Below, piece after piece: positions 10,392 to 22,210 of a stretch of 64,000 nucleotides of DNA (position 1 is the stretch's first letter; each line of letters begins with the position of its first letter). The stretch comes from Orobanche coerulescens (taxonomy: Eukaryota > Streptophyta > Magnoliopsida > Lamiales > Orobanchaceae), in assembly GCA_033398695.1 (NCBI GenBank), contig CM065815.1, positions 11,500,501 through 11,564,500 on the forward strand, read 5' to 3'. Below the pieces are notes generated by a model. It saw only the letters and a list, made by a program, of their open reading frames with translations. It had not been told where the DNA came from and did no database searches. Position numbers and translations under genes: made by a program.

Positions 10392-13300
10392 TGTAATACC
10401 CGAGATTTTTCATTTTCGGTTTAATTTGAATTTTTCTTTCTAGACTGGAAATTTCTCAACTGTCGGGCGTTAGCATTTATTTATTTCTCCCTCTCGACGA
10501 TCGATTTTGTATTTAGGGCCCTATGTGGTGAATTGTTGAATATCATCATTTTCATTTCGGATCGTGGATGTTGACCACGAGCTTTTCATCGTGTTCGTTC
10601 CGTGCTTGGGATATTTTATGCTTCGTAATTTGCTCGTTATCGTTTTGGATCATAACCAGTGCGTTAAAGTGGTCGAGACGTCGTCGAACAGCTAACCGTG
10701 TGAGAATCCTATTTTTTCCCGTTTTCGTGTATCTCGGTTTTTGTGACTTATAATATTATTATAATTCGTTACGAACTTTCTTCCGCAATATTTCCTTTGA
10801 TGCATATTAGAGATTCGAATTTGTGATCAAGACTCCTACCGAGCATTTCATCATGTTCGTTTCCGTGCGATTTTGGAGAATCGAGTCATCGGGTCATGGC
10901 GGTGCCGTGCCGGACAAAGTGCGGTAGGAACTGCACGGATCTTGAGCATCGCCGGACAAAGTGCGCGAGGACCGTCATGGAGATTGGCGCCGAGGACAGA
11001 TTCTGGCGAGGCCATTTAGCGCGCTTCTGGCCAGACAGTGCAGCCGCTAACCCGCAGAGTAAGCGCACGCCATCGCCGGGAGATAACGCACGCTAATCGG
11101 CCGGCGATCTAGGCGGTAGGTCTGGACTTCGTCAGTGCCCAGCGTAGCGCGCCGCCACGACCGGACAATGCGCGCTAACTCGACAGGCTAGTGCACACTA
11201 CCGGCTCGGCCGGCGCACGCTACCTGGCCGGGCAGATTAGTCTAGTAGGTCCTGGACGGGCCGATTGCGCACGCTGCTGCCGATGTCTTGCGCACGCTAT
11301 CGGACCCCGGCCGAAGATTCTGGACCAGGGCCGGCCGATAGCGCACGCTACCCGGACAACCCTAGCGCACGTCAGTTACCAGTATATATATGACCGAACA
11401 GCCCTGTTTGCACCCATTTTTCACTTCTCTTCCTTCATATCCGCGGCTGGAACTTTTTAGAGGAAGGAGGCATGTTGTTGAACAACAAATCCACGAAGAT
11501 CCTGAGTTCGTATCATTGATCGATCATTCCATAACATCCTTCAATCGACCGAATCAAGGTTATTTTTTCCTAAAATCCAAACTTTGGAAAATTTGGGGAT
11601 CTTGGTAGATTTCGTCCGTTCGAGCCATATGAACTTAAATTACTGATGGATAATTGTAGATTAAGTTGTATTCTATCATTTTCATCATCTTTCCACGGTT
11701 TTACCATTTCCGATTCGTCGTTTATATGAACTTTCGTTTGACGCCTTCAAGGTGTCCGGGGAAATGCCGCAGAGAGAAATTTGGTCGTTTTGTGATGTTT
11801 TTCCTCGTGTGATTGATTGTTTATTCGATGATAGGATATTAGGGACGATTTCCCTACAAAAATCTGGTGTTGAGCCCTTCCAATCGTTGTTTTCATTGGA
11901 GTTCCGGATTTTGCCAATCGACCGTATTTTCGGAGTATCCGCGAGAGACTACCAAGGCAAGTACCTTGATATACGAATTGTAACTGCGTGAAATCATTGT
12001 TGTCGAAGTGTATGAATTTATACGGATGCATATATATATATATATATGTTTGTGTGTGTGTGTATATATAGATTTATATATATTTATATGTTAAATATAT
12101 GTATGTATATACGTATATTGATATATATGCCTATGTCGGTGAATGAAGAGTGATGAATACTAACACTAGTTGACGTACTCGACTTGGATTGATGGGTGAA
12201 TTATACTTATTCATATAATATAGTAAGATTATATATATATATATATATTCGTTTGAGTCCCAATATAGGGATATATGTGTGGTGTTGGTTGGTTATGCCT
12301 GAAGGCTTATTGTGATTGAGTTTTGATGGATAATGTGCGTGGTTTTGTTTATTTGTGTAGTTATGGATCGGCGGATAAATTGTGTGACTTGATGTACTGA
12401 GTTGATAATTGTTGTAACGTTTGTCTGTGTGCTTGACGTTTGAAACAATGTGGATACTTGTTGTGAGAAATGTCGTATCCGGAAACCTCTGAGGGTGGGG
12501 CGTGCACTCCGGCCTGGTGTATGCTGCAATGTGCGGCTCCATATGGGTGGTGAATGCCGGTGTTACCTAATGCGCGCGCAAGGGGCGGCTCTTGCGGGAG
12601 TGATCGCCGACGCGGTGACATGTTCAAGGAGCGGCCAACATAGTGGAGTGAACGCCGGTGCACAGGTGCGCAAGGGAGGCGCCTGGCAGGCTTATTGGTT
12701 ACGGGTATTTGAGTGATAGCTCAGACACCGTTACCGAACGATGTTCGTATCTCAAATTCTTTCAACTCACTTTTAAATGTTTGTCTTGTTATAGACCGCG
12801 ATTCGTGTTTTTTTGAAAGTTTGTTTCAACTTGTTTTTAAAGCGTTGGTATCAGGGTTAATTAACCAAGGAGGTTTGACGAAATCTCCGAGGGTTAATTA
12901 ATCGGCGGTCTTGAGCAGGATATGTCGAATGAGAGATTGTGCCTTTGATTGTATTGTGGTGCCATTCTGTGTATTGGGTCGAGGACCCTATGAAATGTTG
13001 AGATGATTGATCTCGTGATGATGTTATTTGGATTGGGTTGAGAACCCTGTGAGATGTTGTAATGATTTCGTTTGTGACAGTGATCTATAAATTGGGTCGA
13101 GGACCCCGAATAACGTGACATGGCTTTCGTATAATTGTTTTCCATGTGTTAGGTCAAGGACCCGAGAGCTTTTGAAATTATTTTCCAAAAGTGTTCCCAT
13201 TCGATTTTCAAAACCCCAAGACGGCTCGAGTCAATAATAATGTTTGCAAACTATCTTATCAAAATACTTTTCCTTTTACAAAAGGGATTTTTCTGACTCC

Positions 13301-13940
13301 TTGGGCTCGTTTAAAGTTTCATTGGTGTTATGTTCCGTAAAGAGAATATGACTATGTGATTATCTTTCACCTTGTGTATGCGAGTGCTACTCTGTGTTGA
13401 CTATGGGAATGCATGTTTGTGTTAAGGCTTCACGACGGTTGAGTTTTGTGTTGTTATTGTTCGTATATCTTGTATATTATGTACTTGCACTAGTAAAATT
13501 CCAGTTTGCTAACCCCCGAGTTTTCGGGGGGTGGGTGCCTGTTATGCGCTCAGGTTTTGGCAGCTCGGGAGCAGTCACAGGATTGGCTTGGAAGGAGATG
13601 GAAGACGACGATGCTAATCACACAAGAGTCAGAGTCTTTTTCTTTTATTCCATCTGGGTCGGTATTTTCCATTTGGTTGAGTATTCACCCTTGCACGGGT
13701 GTAGGTTTTCATTTATTAAATGGAGTTGTCATCCCTTTTTGTGTGAAAGTTTATTTTTGTCATTGAGATGCAAAATTCATTAGTTTCTGAATTGTTTAAT
13801 GACCTTGTCGGTCTGCGTTGTATTTAGATTGACCCCGGTCGGTCAATCATTGTGTAGTCTAGTGGAGTTTAGCCTAGTAGATCCTTGTGAGAAGGGCCTA
13901 CGGCGTGTAACATTTCCGGACGTATTCTGGGGGTGTTACA
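10392..13940 (+). repeat. 5' LTR of element B
   Basis: It is 3549 bases, near-identical to 25619-29175 apart from a divergent patch at about 10895-11375. A TATATATA box lies at 11383-11390, so U3 is about 1 kb and R-U5 about 2.5 kb. Just upstream of the TATA is a cluster of GCGCACGCTA-like motifs (11062-11370). A TA microsatellite sits at 12030-12060. Four TTGGGTCGAGGACCC-like boxes lie at 12976-13165. The many short ORFs are conserved between LTRs only because the LTRs are copies, and I do not call them genes. Confidence 0.92.
11062..11390 (+). promoter_or_regulatory. U3 motif cluster and TATA of B, 5' LTR
   Basis: Copies of (A/T)GCGCACGCTA and close variants occur near 11062, 11084, 11212, 11267, 11289, 11339 and 11361, irregularly spaced by 20-80 bases. 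TATATATA follows at 11383. The motif is near-palindromic and CpG-rich. The corresponding cluster in the 3' LTR lies at about 26290-26600, with TATA at 26611. Confidence 0.6.
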
Positions 13941-13944
13941 ATTA

Positions 13945-13956
13945 TGGTATCAGAAC
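13945..13956 (+). promoter_or_regulatory. Primer-binding site of B (tRNA-iMet type)
   Basis: TGGTATCAGAAC begins four bases after the 5' LTR. It differs from the standard initiator-tRNA PBS TGGTATCAGAGC at one base. Confidence 0.85.
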
Positions 13957-14923
13957 TTAGGTTTGCGAAAAACCTAGGCCGTTGGGTCAAGTCCATGTCC
14001 GGTATAAGTCGCGCGCATCAGAGTTGTGATTAGTATCGTGGTTCCGACATCATCTTCAAGCGATCCGTGATGGTAAGTCTCCCGATCGTAAGTCCCTTTA
14101 TATACGTATTTGATTATATTGTGCTAATATGTTTAATGTGAACTAGGAATTTGAAAATTGTTGGTGATATTATTGTTTTAGGATATATCATGCGTATGCG
14201 GTCCGAGTAAAAATGGTTATGTAGTATGCTTCAGAAGTCGAGCATATTTATCTGTTCCTGCACTTTATTAGAATAAATTTATGAATGTTAATTTTATCCG
14301 CTGCGTGAATATTTTGAGATGGCTTTTGGTATCTTGCAAACCAAGTTTTGATATTTTGGTCTTGCACGTTTTGATAGTATTCTTATGACGGTATTTGATA
14401 TTTTATAAATGGCTTTTGTGAGTATTTGAGAATATTACCGACATCGGCCTTTTTGGCATTTTGAACATTTTTTTTGAAAATGATTTTTAGCCTTGTGGGT
14501 TCCGGCACGGGGCCCACGGCGCTGTAGTATCACGAATATTTTAAAGTGGTGCTTTGAAATTTTCTAATATTGTGAAAAGCCATGATTTAATGTCGTCATG
14601 TCAAATGGTCACGTATCTCGGTGGAAAGTTCTTTCGAATAAACGTTTTGGTAGAAGAGGAAAGATTTTCAAAATTGTGGTGTTTGGGACTCAACAATTTT
14701 GAAATATTTCAAATTAGTTACAATTCAATTTTCAATTTTCTTTTATACATCACTCGAAAATAATTTTTAGAGTCGTTATATAAACTTCCTCTTCCGAAAT
14801 AAAAGACAGTATTTACAAGTCTTGGGCGCAACGTGACTATCCCTCCTTTTCAAAAATTTGTTTTCATTAAGTGCATACATATAATGATCATCCTCGTCGA
14901 AGGACTCGAAATTGACTTCATAA
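13957..14923 (+). other. Untranslated interior of B, 5' part
   Basis: There is no convincing coding region. An ATGGTAAGT string at 14069 could be a start codon joined to a splice donor, but I found no productive acceptor frame. The gag N-terminal half expected in Tekay elements is not recognisable here. Element C interrupts the segment at 14924. Confidence 0.5.
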
Positions 14924-15403
14924 TGTAACACCCCGAGATATTCGGAATAATTACAGTGCCGTAAACCCTTTGAGTAAGGATTTACAAGGCTAAATAAAAG
15001 AAATGTAAATATAATTCAACCTTACAACTGAAGTTCAAAATGCAGAACTGGTTCAACTGATTCAAAGAGTTAACTTATACAACCATATCGAAAATGACAT
15101 TATTAAAACACACGTACTCGAGTACTAAAGTGAACCAAGAAGACAATATAACAATAAACATCAACCACATCACTGAGCCATTTCATCGTCCTGTCGGTAC
15201 TGTGGTTGCTTCCCCGCTCCTCGGCTACCTGAACATCAAAACAATGTCCACCCCCGAAGGGGTTAGCAAAACAATGCTAGTACAAGTATCATAATACATA
15301 AATCATCAGTGAATCATAAATGATGCAAAACGGACTTCCGTCATCGGAATCCAACGATGTGAATCCTCACGATTCCATCAACACAATACAGGGTAATCCA
15401 GTT

Positions 15404-15566
15404 ATCCAGCGCCCTTGGTATAGATCCCCATGATGATCCCGTCGGACCAACGCATGGTGGAAAACCCGTCCAGCGATCCAGCGCCCTCAGCATAGATCCC
15501 CATGATGATCCCGTCGGACCAACGCATGGTGGACATTCGATCCAGCGCCCTCAGCATAGATCCTCA
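15404..15566 (-). repeat. 65-71-base direct repeats in the LTR of C
   Basis: Units starting ATCCAGCGCCC begin at 15404, 15475 and 15540. Each contains ATAGATCCCCATGATGATCCC and GGACCAACGCATGGTGGA; the third is truncated. The same array is at 22691-22855 in the other LTR. Confidence 0.85.
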
Positions 15567-16775
15567 TGACCCCCTCGGATCATTTATACCATAAACCAAT
15601 CAATTATGCATACATATATGCATTTCAATATTTTCATCAATACGAACAATTAACAACGAATACCACGAGAATTTACAGAAATAAATCTCATATTCGACAA
15701 CATGAACAAAACCATATGCATGATCAAAGTTCCAATATAAATCAAACTCAACATATGATACTTGCCTCGAAAATGTCAAGAATGAAATACTCCAACAAAC
15801 GTCACGCGTCCGTATGTCACCGCCCCACGATCGACCCCTATGCAAGGCTTGGACCTTGTTCAAAAAGAGATACAAGGAACTTAACATACCACTCGATACT
15901 AATATACGCTCACCGAATACTTATATTATGATCGTAAAGTAGTGACGCTAGGTTGGTTCACGGTTAGAACACTAGGTAAGAACTGAACCGGAACGATAAG
16001 GCATTTCATGAGGGCTGAACGATCATTTCGAAGGTGAAGTACCGTAGTTTAAAAGTTCACTGTTTTACAAGGTATTGAAGGTTTCGTGTTTTAATTAAGG
16101 AAATGAATGCCAAATCCTCATATGATCGGCTATTATGATTCTACCCCCAATATTACTCAAGACGACAAGCATTTTCGAATATTACGCAAGGAAAACGACA
16201 CTACGGTGATTCGGTTTGAGTTCAAGGACTTGGTCGATATATTACCCTCAAGAACATGGAGAACATTGTCATAACAAATTCTTCTAACATACATGAATTA
16301 CTCCAATGGAACATAAAAAGGGTTCAGAAAATCTAGCGGAAATCATGCTTATTACTCCCACGAATTAAGGATACTACATGTTAAGGTTTTCATCCACCGA
16401 GGCTAAATCAATACTCTAAGTAACGGAAGAAAGACAAGGTATAATCGGGTTCTAAACTCCAAAATATGGTGCTGGACTCAAAAGGTCATTTAACTAATCC
16501 AATGATTTCCAAAACAAGCTCAAAGTACAGTTAAGAATGTAAATTCTAGCTTGGTGAATCGTAACATACCTTAAGAGATGTAAGAATAAAGAATATCTTC
16601 AATAAACTCTTCACCGGAAGCTTGATCACCAAATCACACGGTCTAGGCTTCCCAAAATCGGATGTAGATGATGATATGAGGGATATGAGGTGAAGGATGG
16701 TCTCAAGAACACAAAAATCGGCTAAGGCAAGAGTGGGAAATGAAGTGAGGGTCGGGTTCTATAAATAGATTTCTG

Positions 16776-17160
16776 GGCATTACGTACGTTATGCAATCAC
16801 CCTTACGTACGTAACAAACTTAACGTACGTTATACCCTAGCCTTAGCGTCGTAATCGTCGACTGCAGTTCACTGGTCTGATTTCGCCATTTCCTTACGTA
16901 CGTAATCACACGGGATTTACGTACGTAATATCCATGTCCTTAGCGTACGTAAAACATGCACCATAGCGTACGTAACACCTATGTCCAGGTTCACGCGGAA
17001 ATCACACGAATCTTCCCGGACCCCTTCCTCGGCCCCCACACGCCGACCCTTATCCGAACCCAAGTTGACTTAGCTTACGTACGTTAAGAACATCATATAA
17101 CGTACATAATACTGAATCTTTAGCGTACGTTATGGACGCCTGATAGCGTACGTAAGTATG
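16776..17160 (-). promoter_or_regulatory. TACGTA palindrome cluster in U3 of C (3' LTR)
   Basis: About a dozen copies of TTACGTACGTAA or TTAGCGTACGTAA lie in about 385 bases, directly upstream (minus-strand sense) of a TCTATTTATAGA TATA-like box at 16758-16769. TACGTA is the A-box core bound by plant bZIP proteins. The same cluster, at 24067-24450 with TATA at 24046-24057, is in the 5' LTR. Confidence 0.7.
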
Positions 17161-17305
17161 TGCAGAATCATGCATGAAATGTTGAAGATATATAAAAACA
17201 TAAGGGCACAAATACGGGAAACCAATCTACGATTTATAACATCATGAAGTCGAGATCATACAAGGTCGAGTACAAGGTAAATACACCATTTATCCGGGCA
17301 TTACA

Positions 17306-17325
17306 TACTACCCCTCTAAAAAGAA
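17306..17325 (-). promoter_or_regulatory. Polypurine tract of C
   Basis: On the minus strand the purine-rich string with AGAGGGG lies immediately before the LTR. The Tekay landmark AAGTTTC..GAAACTT follows on its outer side (17325-17343). This position primes plus-strand DNA synthesis. Confidence 0.8.
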
Positions 17326-17340
17326 GTTTCGGCCTGAAAC

Positions 17341-18600
17341 TTAAAACGAAAATAATTCCGGGTATCTTGACTTCATACTCTCCTCCGTCTCCCAAGTTGC
17401 TTCTTCGACTCCATGTCGAGACCACTGAACTTTTACCAAGGAGATCGGTTTATTCCTCAACTGCTTGACTCGACTCTCGAGTATCTTGATTGGTCTCTCT
17501 TCGAAGGTGCCGTCATTAGCTATCTCGATCTCGTCGAAATCAATAATATGATTGGGATCTGGTACATACTTCCGCAATTGGGATATGTGAAACACACTGT
17601 GAACGTGACTCAGCGATGGCGGTAAGGCCAACCTGTATGTTAAATCCCCAACTCTCTCGAGGATCTCAAATGGTCCGATATATCTCGGACTTAGCTTGCC
17701 TTTCCTCCCAAAACGGAAAATCCCTCGTGTAGGAGACACCTTCAATAGTACGTGGTCCCCAATGTCGAACTCTAGAGGGCGACGACGTACATCTGCATAA
17801 GACTTTTGTCGACTCTGGGCAGTCAACAGTCTTTCCCGAATCAAAGCTATCTTCTCTTGAGTCTGAACTATTAATTACGGTTCCGTCCCGATCAAATCCG
17901 AAGAATCATCCCAGCACAGGGGTGATCGACATCTTCTCCCGTACAAAGCTTCAAACGGTGTCATCTTAATAGAAGCATGCCAACTATTATTGTAGGTGAA
18001 TTCAATCAATGGCAAATGGACTTCCCAATCAGTTGACCAATCCAAAGCACAAGCTCTAAGCTTGTCTTCTACTGTTTGTATAGTCCTTTCGGACTGACCG
18101 TCCGTATGAGGATGATAAGCCGTGCTAAAGTTTAGCTCGGTCCCCAAAGCCCTGTGAACTGCCTTCCAGAAGTGCGATACGAAACGGCCATCTCGATCTG
18201 AAATAATGGTCTTCGGCGTCCCATGCAATCTGACTATCTCTGCAATAAATACTCGCGCCAATCTCTCGGGTCCCCAAGTGTCTTTAATTCCTAGGAAATG
18301 AGCCGACTTGGTTAGTCGATCAACTATAACCTAAATTATGTTCATTCCCGTCTTGGTCCTTGGCATATTGGTGATGAAATCCATCGAGATATCCTCCCAC
18401 TTCCACTCAGGAATCGGAAGCGGTTTTAACATCCCGGCAGGTCGCTGATGTTCAATCTTAACCTGCTGACAAGTCAAACACTTCGAAACGTACTCTGCTA
18501 CGTCTTTCTTCATGTTTCCCCACCAGAAGTTTTGTTTTAGATCCTTATACATCTTACTACTGCCCGGGTGAATAGAATAGGGCACGATGTGAGCTTCTTT
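17341..18600 (-). pseudogene. Integrase and chromodomain of element C, broken
   Basis: The N-terminal zinc-finger part (HPGSSKMYKDLKQNFWW, KCLTCQQVKIEHQ) is at 18331-18585. The catalytic core is at 17875-18261, with ISDRDGRF and the downstream Glu region AYHPHTDGQSERTIQ. The C-terminal GPFEILERVGDLTYRLALP and chromodomain (SLVKVQWSRHGVEEATWE) are at 17341-17844. In-frame stops separate the parts: a TAG where Trp is expected near 18330 (IWVIVDRLTKS context) and a TAA near 17872. A frameshift near 18600-18618 separates integrase from RNase H. Chromodomain integrases direct insertion to marked heterochromatin. The residues for catalysis are present, but the protein cannot be made intact. Confidence 0.92.
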
Positions 18601-18614
18601 CAGAATTGTCTGTC

Positions 18615-21000
18615 TCAGACATCATCATTGGGAACGCAAAGTCGACTCTGAAATCTCAGAACTCCATCATCTTGTACCACGAATCCTGGGGCTTTTTCTT
18701 TGTTCACTTCGTCACATAATCGTAGAATCAGAGAGTCATCCAACTGCTTAGATTTGACTTCTTCAACCAACGACGAAGTTAGTTCCATCACACACAATTG
18801 CCCTTGGACTCCTTGCGACCACACTTCAATTCCTTCACGGATTAGCTCTCGTTGAATGTTGGTTTGGTATGTAAATGCTTCCAATACTCGAAGATAAACA
18901 GGTTTTCGGCTTAGTGCATCAGCTACCACGTTTGCTTTGCCTGGATGATAAAGGATTTCCAAATTGTAATCCTTGATCAATTCCAGCCACCTTCTCTGCC
19001 TCATATTTAATTCCTTCTGACTGAAAATATATTCGAGTCTCTTGTGATCGGTGAAGATCTGACAACGAGTGCCGTACAAGTAATGTCGCCAAATTTTCAG
19101 AGCAAAGACCACAACTGCTAGCTCCAGATCATGAGTCGGGTAATTAACTTCGTATGGTTTCAGCTGCCGAGAAGCATAGGCGATCACCTTATCCATCTGC
19201 ATCAACACACATCCCAGACCCTGATTTGCAGCATCGCTGCATACCATGAATCCATCCGTCCCATCTGGTAACGCTAATATAGGTGCTGTCGTCAGTCTCT
19301 TCTTAAGTTCATCAAAACCAGCCTGGCATTTCTCATCCCACGTGAACTTTTGAGTTTTCTGTAACAGCTGAGTGAGCAGACGAGCAATTTTGGAAAATCC
19401 CTCAACAAAACGGCGATAATATCCGGCAAGTCCTAAGAAACTCCGGACTTCTTTCACGTTATTAGGAGCTTCCCATTCCAAGATTGCTTCGACTCTCTTC
19501 GGGTCCACCTGAACTCCGTCAGCTGATATCACATGCCCAAGGAAAGTTACTTCCCTAAGCCAGAACTCGCATTTGGAAAGCTTTGCATACAGCTGTTCCT
19601 TCCTCAAGATGCTCAAAACCACACGCAAATGCTCAGCGTGCTCCTCTGTGTCTTTCGAATATATCAATATGTCATCGATGAAGACAACCACAAATTTATC
19701 CAAGTATTCTAAGAATACCCGATTCATCAATTGCATAAATACCGCAGGAGCATTGGTAAGTCCAAATGGCATCACTACAAATTCATAATGCCCGTACCGG
19801 GATCTGAAAGCAGACTTCGGTATATCCGATTTCTCAATTCTCAACTGATGGTATCCTGATCGCAAGTCAATCTTTGAGAATACCCTTGACCCTTGCAATT
19901 GATCAAACAAGTCGTCGATCCGAGGTATCGGATACTTGTTCTTGATCGTCACTTTGTTTAATTCCCTGTAATCAATACATAATCGGAGGGATCCATCTTT
20001 CTTCCGGACAAAGAGAACGGGTGCTCCCCAAGGAGAAACGCTAGGTTGAATGTAAACCTTCTGCAATAATTCTTCCAGTTGCTTCTTTAGTTCATACATC
20101 TCGGTGGGCGCCATACGATATGGTGCTCTGGAAATAGGAGCAGCTCCAGGCTCCAATTCGATAGTGAACTCCACTTCTCCCTGCGGAGGTAATCCAGGTA
20201 GTTCATCAGGGAATACATCTGAGAATTCATTCACAACTGGAATAGATGAGAGCTCTACTCCTTCTTTCTTCATGGCATAACACCAGTATCCGTAACAACC
20301 CTGCTTTAGCAATCTCGCTGCTTTCATCGCTTTGATTAATTTTCCTGAGCTTCCCGGTCTCCACCCCTTAAATAAATGTTCAGACCCGTCATCGGAAATG
20401 ATAGAAATGACTCTCTTTCGGTAATTCAAAATAGCTCCATAACGATTGAGCCAATCGTCTCCGAGAATCAAATCGTCACCAAGGATGTCGACTACAATAA
20501 GATTTGATAGCCAATCTCTCCCTCCTATAGTCACTGGAAAATCTCTAGTTTCTAGGGTTCCCACAAGTTTCTCTCCGCTCGGTAATCCCACAACATAAGG
20601 TTCACAATCATACAAGCACGAGATTTTCAAATGATTAACACAGTTCAAAGATATGAAAGAATGCGTAGCTCCTGAATCGAACAAGACACTAACTGGTTGC
20701 AAAAGGATCTGAATCGTACCTGATGCAACAGCCATGTGCTGATCGTCTGACTTCTTCATCTCGTAAATACGCGGAGGAACGGACCCAGCGCAGGATGCCT
20801 CCCTTTTCCCAGCATTCTGCTGCTGGAACCCACTTTGTTGCGTCTGGTTTACACTAGTGTCCTTCGGAACCGGTACAGGAGTGCGAGTACCAAAAGATCG
20901 AGTCGCATTTCCACAAAATGTTGCGCGATGCCCTTCCTGTCCACACTCGAAACAGGTCACGGAGTAGCGAAAGCGATCCACGTCGAACATGCCCCGCTTT
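18615..21000 (-). pseudogene. Protease, reverse transcriptase and RNase H of element C
   Basis: One long open frame spans 18615-21128. In its 837-codon numbering, the second gag zinc knuckle [14 protein letters not shown] is at about 59-72. The protease motif [12 protein letters not shown] is at about 149-160. RT runs about 330-520, with the FIDD catalytic box near 483 and [12 protein letters not shown] before it. RNase H follows at about 625-745 ([10 protein letters not shown], ...[10 protein letters not shown], ...VVADALSRK). This is the standard Ty3/gypsy order and the sequence is of Tekay type. The frame is uninterrupted, so this is the best preserved part, but its upstream and downstream partners are shifted out of frame. 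Confidence 0.93.
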
Positions 21001-21972
21001 GCCACAGTTATAACATTTCTTCCCTGCGTCTGAAACGGTTGGTGCTGCCCGGAACTTCTTTCCACCTCGAGAAGGATGCGGAGGCCTCCTGGATGAATGA
21101 AAAGAGGACTGGCCCCTGCGAGGCCCACTACTCTTATTCTCCGTGAAGTTGCCAGACACTTTCTGCTTCTTTGCTTCCGTTGATTTCTCGACTGCCGCCT
21201 CTTTCATATCATAGGCCAGCACCTTGTCCTGATACTGTCGCAGGGTGGTGCATTCAAATCCGGACATATATTGCTGGATCTCCAGCTTCATTCGCATGTC
21301 AAAATGAAAAATCCTCTCTGCCTCGGTCCTAACCAAGTGGCGCACATAAGTCAACTGGTGATTAAAAGTCTTAATCACGTCTGTCACAGATGCTTCTGAA
21401 TTTTGTGGTGCGAAAAACTCCCGGACTCGGGCCTCCTTAACTGGGCGAGGACAATACTACGCTTCCATCATTAATTTGAACTCCGTCCAGTCAACATTAT
21501 GCTCCTCAGGTCGAATGGACTCCCACCAATCGAAAGCCTCCCCCGTCAGAAGATACTGGGCGACCGGAACCTCTTTGTCGTTGGGACAGTTAATCCCCGC
21601 AAAAATCTTCTCTAACTCCTTCAGCCAGTGATCCCAAGAAAGCATCTCAGCAGAATCGTCAAATTCCGGAGGGTGCAATTTGACCACCTCAGTAAGCCAT
21701 TTGTCTCCCCGATTATCCACATTATGCTGCTGTCCCATCGCCGTCTGCATGCGATCAACAACTTGAGCAAACTGGTTTATCTGAGCAACCACCTGCTGAA
21801 GCACTCCCGGCACATTAGGATCTGCATTATTATTTGCTGATCCCTGCTGTCCTCCAGAATGGGAATCGGTTCGACTAGCAGATATCTCCGGGGTAGACGC
21901 TGAATCCTCCTGTCGAATATTTCCGCGTCCGCGTCCACGACCACGTCCGCGTCCACGACCTCCTCTCAACAT
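20985..21972 (-). pseudogene. Gag of element C, one stop and one frameshift
   Basis: It starts at the ATG at 21972, with an RG-rich N-terminus (GGRGRGRGRG). The capsid-like core contains WLTEVVKLHPPEFDDSAEML and MLSWDHWLKELEKIF, then EAFDWWESIRPEEHNVDW. An in-frame TAG near 21457, followed by the matching YCPRPVKEARVREFF continuation, is a single nonsense change, possibly from Lys. The frame continues to a first zinc knuckle, [12 protein letters not shown], at about 20990. It then shifts by one base into the frame that holds the second knuckle and protease. Confidence 0.9.
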
Positions 21973-22193
21973 ACTGTAAACACAAATACTCAATATCCAG
22001 GGCAACTTTCTAAAAGAAAGTCCATCAATGTTCACAAAAAAATGAATTAAATAAAACGGTAGTAATTGAGATTAGGAAACTTACAACCACGGTCCACACG
22101 ACGATGCTGGCTCAGCAGTGATGTTACAAACGACCAATCAAATAACGTAAACAGACCCAACTAACCCGACTGCCAATATATCCATGAATCTTA

Positions 22194-22205
22194 GCTCTGA
22201 TACCA
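22194..22205 (-). promoter_or_regulatory. Primer-binding site of C (tRNA-iMet)
   Basis: Read on the minus strand this is TGGTATCAGAGC, five bases from the 5' LTR end at 22211. It is a perfect initiator-tRNA PBS and fixes the orientation of C. Confidence 0.95.
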
Positions 22206-22210
22206 TATTC

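Larger units (their letters stand above)
14924..17305 (-). repeat. 3' LTR of element C
   Basis: It is 2382 bases and aligns with 22211-24594 with only scattered differences. On the minus strand U3 runs from 17305 to the TATA region at about 16758-16769. It contains the TACGTACGTA cluster at 16776-17160. R-U5 contains 2.5 copies of a 65-71-base direct repeat (15404-15566). Confidence 0.93.

Noticed and set aside
12207..13783. ORFs of 60-134 codons in the LTRs of B (also at 27441-29018)
   Set aside because: They are LTR copies of each other with no family resemblance. They lie in R-U5 after the TATA and overlap in several frames.
15094..15931. Plus-strand ORFs of 66 and 121 codons in the LTR of C, repeated at 22381-23218
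   Set aside because: They are conserved only because the two LTRs are copies. They run opposite to the element, have no recognisable domain and low-complexity composition.
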